From contig JADNRY010001346.1 in the NCBI GenBank assembly GCA_015501585.1, positions 1 through 11,585 on the forward strand: a stretch of DNA of 11,585 bases, read 5' to 3'. The stretch is from Rhodocollybia butyracea. Taxonomy: Eukaryota > Basidiomycota > Agaricomycetes > Agaricales > Omphalotaceae. Of this stretch, positions 8,086-11,585 are shown one piece after another (position 1 is the stretch's first letter; the number at the start of each line of letters is the position of its first letter). A program made the translations under genes and the position numbers. Below the pieces are notes generated by a model. It was not told the origin of the DNA and searched no databases. It worked only from the letters and a program-made list of their open reading frames with translations.

Positions 8086-8185
8086 TGGTTGGGTGTGCTA
8101 CCAAACCACTCCGCGGTCCGCGTTAGCGCCTAAGCCCAACTTCCAAGCTCCTACATCTCTCACACTGCTGCAAGACAACGCTGGA
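8086..8185 (+). repeat. Split direct repeat B2 (right end of the retrotransposon)
   Basis: Second copy of B1, 99 of 100 bases identical. The match ends at GCTGGA (8185); the bases that follow belong to the interrupted host sequence. Confidence 0.94.
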
Positions 8186-8310
8186 GCGTAATACAGACAT
8201 ACGGTACGAGAAAATACGGAACTTCCCGTACCGGATATGGTATGGTCAAAATTGAAAAAATCTGATACAGTACGGAATATTTCCCGTAAGCTACGGTTAT
8301 GGTGAAGAGC
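8186..8310. repeat. TACGG-rich palindromic stretch at the right junction
   Basis: TACGG and its complement CCGTA recur about ten times. Two imperfect palindromes of the same design, TACGGAA-CTTCCCGTA (about 8215-8231) and TACGGAATATTTCCCGTA (about 8273-8290), are separated by roughly 57 bases. The left flank of the retrotransposon ends ACCGTATACG, so the insertion may have split one such element. It could be the remnant of a small MITE or a protein-binding region. Confidence 0.5.
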
Positions 8311-8793
8311 CCTAAAGCTGTGTCTTGTCCCAAAATTCTGCGCCGCTAAGTGCCATGCGCGTAAGGAATTGTCCATGAGTTCGAATGATGCCAATGTGCT
8401 TCTCTAGCGCTTGGCTACTCGCCTCATCATCCGAGCCATCCATTATACTACCGCACCAAGGTGCTTATCTAGCACTTGGTTCTTGTATTTACTTCCCGGA
8501 CAGTGAAGTAAGAAAGGTTGGTCCTAGCGAGGACCAGTGGGGTCTGCCAGTCGGGTCCAATGTAGAAGTAAGGGCAAATCTCACTTTGAAGGTATTAAAC
8601 CTAAGAAGTGGGCTAAAGAAGATAATAATAATAACACAAAGAGCTTAACACTTACATCAGGAAAACCTCCCACACAAAATATTCAATAATTTGTAAAAAG
8701 AATCTAAAAAGAATGTAAATGTGTCTAGGCTTATGGTAATTATAAAGAATACTGTAGATTTCAATTATTTCCACAACTTTCAACCCCTCAAAT
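8311..8793. other. Transposon interior, no recognised gene
   Basis: No protein family is recognised. Small structures only: a related pair GTGCTTCTCTAGCGCTTGG (8396) / GTGCTTATCTAGCACTTGG (8461), the second being part of a hairpin at 8455-8480, and a 6-bp-arm hairpin GGTCCT-AGCG-AGGACC at 8520-8535. The sequence becomes strongly A/T-rich after 8580. Confidence 0.4.
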
Positions 8794-8955
8794 AATTATT
8801 AAACATTTTCAGAAAGCATCTCAAAATTTTCGGAATGTTTCATGAACTTTTGGCAATTTTTACTGCCTGTTCAGAATTATTAAACATTTTCAGAAAGCAT
8901 CTCAAAATTTTTGGAATGTTTCATGAACTTTTGGCAATTTTCACTGCCTGTTCAT
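8794..8955. repeat. Two-copy 81-bp tandem duplication
   Basis: Copies at 8794-8874 and 8875-8955 start AATTATTAAACATTTTCAG and end CTGCCTGTTCA. I count only three differences (8831/8912, 8861/8942, 8874/8955), so the duplication is recent. The sequence is A/T-rich with no open frame of interest. A stub AATTA begins a third copy at 8956. Confidence 0.92.
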
Positions 8956-9440
8956 AATTAGAGTCACACATCTGAGGCAGAGTAGTAATGCTTCTGAGCT
9001 AGGCAGTCCAAATGAGAATATTAGTACATGCACCTTAAAAGCAGGAACAGATGGGCAAGAAAGTTGCCAACTCAGTTTGGATGTTCAAATGCATTACATA
9101 CGCTAACAGCAAGCCTGAGCTTGATTGTCGAAGTTACAGGTCATCACCTGTTGGAGTCATCATTGCCCACGAGTCTCCAGCTCGCCATCATCATTCACCA
9201 TCACCAGCTCTCCGACGTGTCAATTTGCATGCCTAATTTGCTCGCCACTCAGTAGCATCCAGCTGCTCAGCATCAAAGATGGAAAAAGGAAAGAAAGAAA
9301 ACCAGCGCGGGCCCAGTAGCGAGGAACAGCCAAAAGAATTACCAAGGAAGGAAGGAAGAACCGGCACGGTACCATTAAACATGCATGCAGCACAAGTCGA
9401 AAATTCAATGCTTGGCTCGTGCGTGGGAGATCACATGATC
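8956..9440. other. Transposon interior, nothing recognised
   Basis: Mixed-composition unique sequence with several overlapping short open frames on both strands, none resembling a known protein. A purine-rich patch lies at 9280-9360. I see no RNA gene or transposase remnant. Confidence 0.4.
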
Positions 9441-9605
9441 CCATGGTATCAAAATAAATGTCGTACGACTCCCTCTTTTTCCATTCCCCCATCCCCCATC
9501 CACTCAGTACTCTGGTTCTATCTCTCTACATAAGTCATGGCTGAGCGCTTAATCCAAACATCCTCCTGTTCTCGACTTCCAACCACTCACTTCCCAACTC
9601 TTTAA
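9441..9605 (+). promoter_or_regulatory. Promoter-like segment with pyrimidine-rich tract and a very short ORF
   Basis: An AT-rich AAAATAAATG is followed by a long C/T-rich tract (about 9468-9530) of the kind seen before fungal transcription starts. An ATG at 9538 then opens a 22-codon frame ending in TAA. No longer coding sequence follows, so at most this is the upstream part of a captured or broken gene. Confidence 0.25.
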
Positions 9606-10545
9606 TCATACTCACTGATGGCATGTATGCTCAGAAGTTCCAACGTGTTCAATGTTCATCCATCTGCACCTTCGTGGATCATCAATTGATTCTGGTTTGC
9701 TTGAGCTAGGATGGTGTTGAGGCAAGATAGACCTTAGCTTTGGGGAGAAAATGCAAGGAGACCTCAGTGCTCTTCTAGCATGCGATACTTCTGGCGTGTC
9801 AATTTCTTAGAAGACTCGGGATGGTCTAGAATGCTATTGGCAAGACAGGAGGAGCACTAGACAGAACCTGGATGAACTCTTGCACATCCAGATGTTGCCT
9901 AGCCAGACTTTTGGCAATTCCACAAGGGGTTGCATCCATCATCCAATTCAGCACTCTTAATTCACTCATTCCTGAGATGTTATACAAGCATTTGACATTT
10001 GGACTACCCTCAGGTGGAGATTATCCGGAATCTGAGATGGTGCAACCAGTACCATTGTCTTCACTCCTACATAACAACTTCCAAAGCCTTATTCTCTACA
10101 TCCAATCTTCATCAGCACACTCTTCCAGCCACACACTCATTCTCCACTTGTCCATGTTCCCCGTCTCTTGATTCCAAGTAACAGGGAACTATCCTCGAGA
10201 CATGTACTTTGTGTATTGGGAAGCATTTCTGCCGACGCTACAATTCACGGACCACAATATACTCCTATACTGGCCAATGTCCATGCTTTCTCGGATATTT
10301 TTTCTCTACTCTTGTTCAGTTGGGACATGCCTTCATGTTTTGAAGTGGGCTACCCTCGCTCGTTTGTTCATGCCTAGGTATAGCTCACTAGATAAGCTCA
10401 TTACCTTAGGGATGTGGTTTAAATGGATTGATTCTGTAGATCCAATACAAGGATTTACAAGGTCATTAGTACAGTCTCTAATTTTTTACTAAGGATTAGA
10501 TAAATTGCCTTTAGTCTAGCCTGATATCAGTCAAAATGTTGTCTC
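9606..10545. other. Transposon interior, nothing recognised
   Basis: Open frames up to about 99 codons occur on the plus strand (9872-10171, 10202-10492) but show no motifs, no recognisable family and no splice-linked partner. They look like chance frames. No repeat or RNA gene was seen. Confidence 0.4.
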
Positions 10546-10549
10546 TTTC

Positions 10550-10910
10550 ATAGTGATTGTCTTAATTACAGGCACTCTGAATGATTGTTTGCTCAAGGCA
10601 ATCCAAATGATTGTCCTCAATGGTAGGCAATCTCACTGATTGTCTTATGTTGGGCACTCTACATGATTGTTTGCTCAAGACAATCATTTTGATTGTCCTT
10701 AATAGTAGGCAATCCAAATGATTGTCTTGGATTGGGCACTCTAAATGATTGCTTGCTCAAGACAATCAAAATGATTGTCCTCAATAGTAGGCAATCCAAA
10801 TGATTGTCTTGAATTGTGGGCATTCTAAATGATTGTTTGCTCAAGACAATCAAAATGAGTGTTTGGCAAAAAAACATCTAAATGATTGTTTTTTCAAAAA
10901 ATGATTGACT
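10550..10910. repeat. Right subterminal array: 82-bp tandem repeat built from TGATTGTC motifs
   Basis: GGCACTCT-type unit starts lie at 10571, 10653, 10735 and (GGCATTCT) 10819, a period of 82 with 2 extra bases in the third unit. Each full unit carries several octamers. Exact TGATTGTC lies at 10554, 10608, 10637, 10690, 10719, 10772 and 10801; the inverse GACAATCA at 10679, 10761 and 10845. GACAATCA-AAA-TGATTGTC at 10761-10779 is a perfect 8-bp inverted pair. It shares only the octamer with the left array, not the larger unit, so the two arrays expanded independently. Confidence 0.88.
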
Positions 10911-10912
10911 CA

Positions 10913-10947
10913 GACAATCATATCAATTGTTTTTTCTTCCCGTAGTG
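10913..10947 (-). repeat. Right terminal inverted repeat
   Basis: Its reverse complement starts CACTACGGGAAG and matches 77-111 at 32 of 35 positions. The outermost bases are TAGTG. It contains GACAATCA (10913-10920), the inverse of the subterminal octamer, at the position symmetric to the left end. Confidence 0.87.
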
Positions 10948-10951
10948 TTGT
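10948..10951. other. Candidate target site duplication, right copy (TTGT)
   Basis: Matches 73-76 exactly over 4 bases and not over 5. See the left copy for the caveat on length. Confidence 0.45.
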
Positions 10952-11225
10952 TGAGTACCATAATAAATATTATACCGTTAATTACTGTAAGTTTTGGTCA
11001 CCAATTAATAAATATATGAGTTCACAAGTACTTGCAAGTCAACCAAAATTTCCCAAAGTCTGACGTGTGACCCATGGGAAATGGATCTTGGGATCCGCAA
11101 GTCAGATACTTGCAAGCTCTCCCATGGATCTTACCTGCGAGTACCTTTGAAGACTCGGACTCGTGGACATCTCTACTGTCCTTTCAGCAGTCCAAATTCA
11201 TCACTGAAAGTGAGCATTGATTGTA
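10952..11225. other. Right flank outside the DNA transposon, no gene
   Basis: An A/T-rich start is followed by a segment with repeated words: ACTTGCAAG at about 11030 and 11108, and CCCATGG followed by GATCTT at about 11072 and 11122. The second ACTTGCAAG with CGCAAGT nearby could fold. No coding signal. Confidence 0.4.
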
Positions 11226-11440
11226 TGTATAAATACAAATACAGTCACCACTACCTATCACCATCACTTACCAGCTCAAAAAACATTTCTCCAGAACCCC
11301 TAACATACCCTCTAATGACTTCACTCCCTGATCTGGTCAAGGAAGGGTGTAGCAGTCATATGGGTTGGCATAATTTTAGCCACCCCCACTTATCACCACT
11401 ACTTACCAGCTCTTGTACTAGTCACTTATTATGTGAAGTA
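11226..11440 (+). promoter_or_regulatory. TATA-like box followed by a duplicated pyrimidine-rich segment
   Basis: TATAAATAC at about 11228 precedes a C/T-rich tract. A segment like CACCACTACCTATCACCATCA with ACTTACCAGCTC (about 11246-11279) recurs in altered form at about 11382-11412, again ending ACTTACCAGCTC. An open frame with an internal ATG at 11314 runs to 11446 but has no recognisable product. This may be the promoter and first exon of a host gene next to the transposon; support is weak. Confidence 0.3.
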
Positions 11441-11459
11441 CTGTAGTACTGTAGTACAT
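11434..11459. repeat. Short GTACTGTA tandem repeat
   Basis: The string AAGTACTGTAGTACTGTAGTACA contains an 8-base unit repeated about two and a half times and is partly self-complementary (GTAC). The remaining bases to 11585 show nothing further. Confidence 0.6.
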
Positions 11460-11585
11460 TGAACATTGCAGAGCCTGATATTCAATTCATGTAGTCAATG
11501 TTTTCTATATTGGATGCTCAGGAAAAAGTCCCTAAAGTCTAGTTACAACTTACAAGCTACAATGATATGGCCCAGAATTGTTTGG

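Larger units (their letters stand above)
2908..8185 (+). mobile_element. Ngaro-like tyrosine-recombinase retrotransposon with split direct repeats
   Basis: The order is A1 (2908-3064), gag-like gene, reverse transcriptase-RNase H, tyrosine recombinase, B1 (7578-7677), A2 (7678-7834), a 251-bp spacer, and B2 (8086-8185). The A pair differs at 2 of 157 bases and the B pair at 1 of 100. B1 abuts A2 with no gap, as expected when the internal B-A junction templates the missing ends of a circular intermediate. Split direct repeats of this form are known from the PAT/Ngaro branch of the DIRS order; DIRS1 itself has inverted repeats. No integrase or protease of LTR type is present, and a recombinase with the R-K-HxxR-Y set replaces it. 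No target duplication is seen, as expected for recombinase-mediated insertion. All three genes are damaged, so this copy is not autonomous. Confidence 0.93.
77..10947. mobile_element. CACTA-type (CMC superfamily) DNA transposon, probably non-autonomous, carrying a nested retrotransposon
   Basis: The ends are 35-bp terminal inverted repeats beginning CACTA and ending TAGTG, each followed inward by an array of the octamer TGATTGTC in both orientations. Terminal CACTA plus subterminal motif arrays, which bind transposase in plant Spm-type elements, is the signature of the EnSpm/CACTA group. Without the Ngaro-like insertion at 2908-8185 the element would be 5,593 bp. No reading frame inside resembles a TNP2/CACTA transposase or another DDE transposase, so it is either a non-autonomous derivative mobilised in trans or an old copy that has lost its gene. 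The three TIR mismatches are all transitions, which fits moderate age. Superfamily placement rests on the ends only. Confidence 0.75.

Noticed and set aside
7680..8126. An open frame of 148 codons across A2, the spacer and B2.
   Set aside because: It begins with the same open repeat sequence as A1 and continues into the noncoding spacer; no ATG start or domain supports it.
2359..9440. A 12-bp inverted match GATCATGTGATC (2359-2370) with 9429-9440.
   Set aside because: Short, isolated and partly palindromic; expected by chance at this window size.
10659..10877. A 72-codon minus-strand frame with an internally repetitive product.
   Set aside because: It is a by-product of the 82-bp subterminal tandem repeat; the repetition follows the DNA unit and there is no sign of protein constraint.
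10550..10910. A CRISPR-like array because of regular repeats.
   Set aside because: Units are tandem with no unique spacers, the context is eukaryotic, and the motif matches the transposon ends.

Overview
The window looks like a repeat-rich, transposon-filled stretch of a filamentous fungus, most likely a basidiomycete. The main evidence is a tyrosine-recombinase retrotransposon of the Ngaro type whose protein motifs resemble copies common in Agaricomycete genomes. No intact host gene, rRNA or tRNA was recognised. Family assignments are from recall of protein motifs and were not checked by a database search.

The layout is nested. The outer unit is a DNA transposon at 77-10947. Its ends are 35-bp terminal inverted repeats that start CACTA and end TAGTG (32 of 35 positions match). 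Inside each end is an array of the short motif TGATTGTC: a ~22-bp period on the left (about 100-650) and an 82-bp tandem repeat on the right (about 10550-10910). This architecture is that of the CACTA/EnSpm (CMC) superfamily. No transposase was recognised inside, so the element looks non-autonomous or decayed. A 4-bp direct repeat (TTGT) flanks it.

The inner unit is a 5,278-bp Ngaro-like retrotransposon at 2908-8185, inserted in the DNA transposon. It has the diagnostic split direct repeats A1 - genes - B1A2 - spacer - B2. A1 and A2 are 157 bp with 2 differences. B1 and B2 are 100 bp with 1 difference. B1 abuts A2 exactly. Its genes run on the plus strand: a gag-like protein with a probable 270-bp intron and a CCCH finger plus CCHC knuckle; reverse transcriptase-RNase H; and a tyrosine recombinase in an overlapping frame. 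The copy is recent but dead: it has several frame changes, an Asp-to-Asn change in the reverse transcriptase active site, and a premature stop that removes the recombinase catalytic end.

The rest of the DNA transposon (651-2907 and 8186-10545) holds diverged ~145-bp repeats, an 81-bp tandem duplication, a TACGG-rich palindromic stretch cut by the retrotransposon, and promoter-like segments, but no recognisable gene. Outside it are a 17-bp-arm hairpin at 1-36 and a right flank (10952-11585) with a TATA-like box and a duplicated pyrimidine-rich segment.
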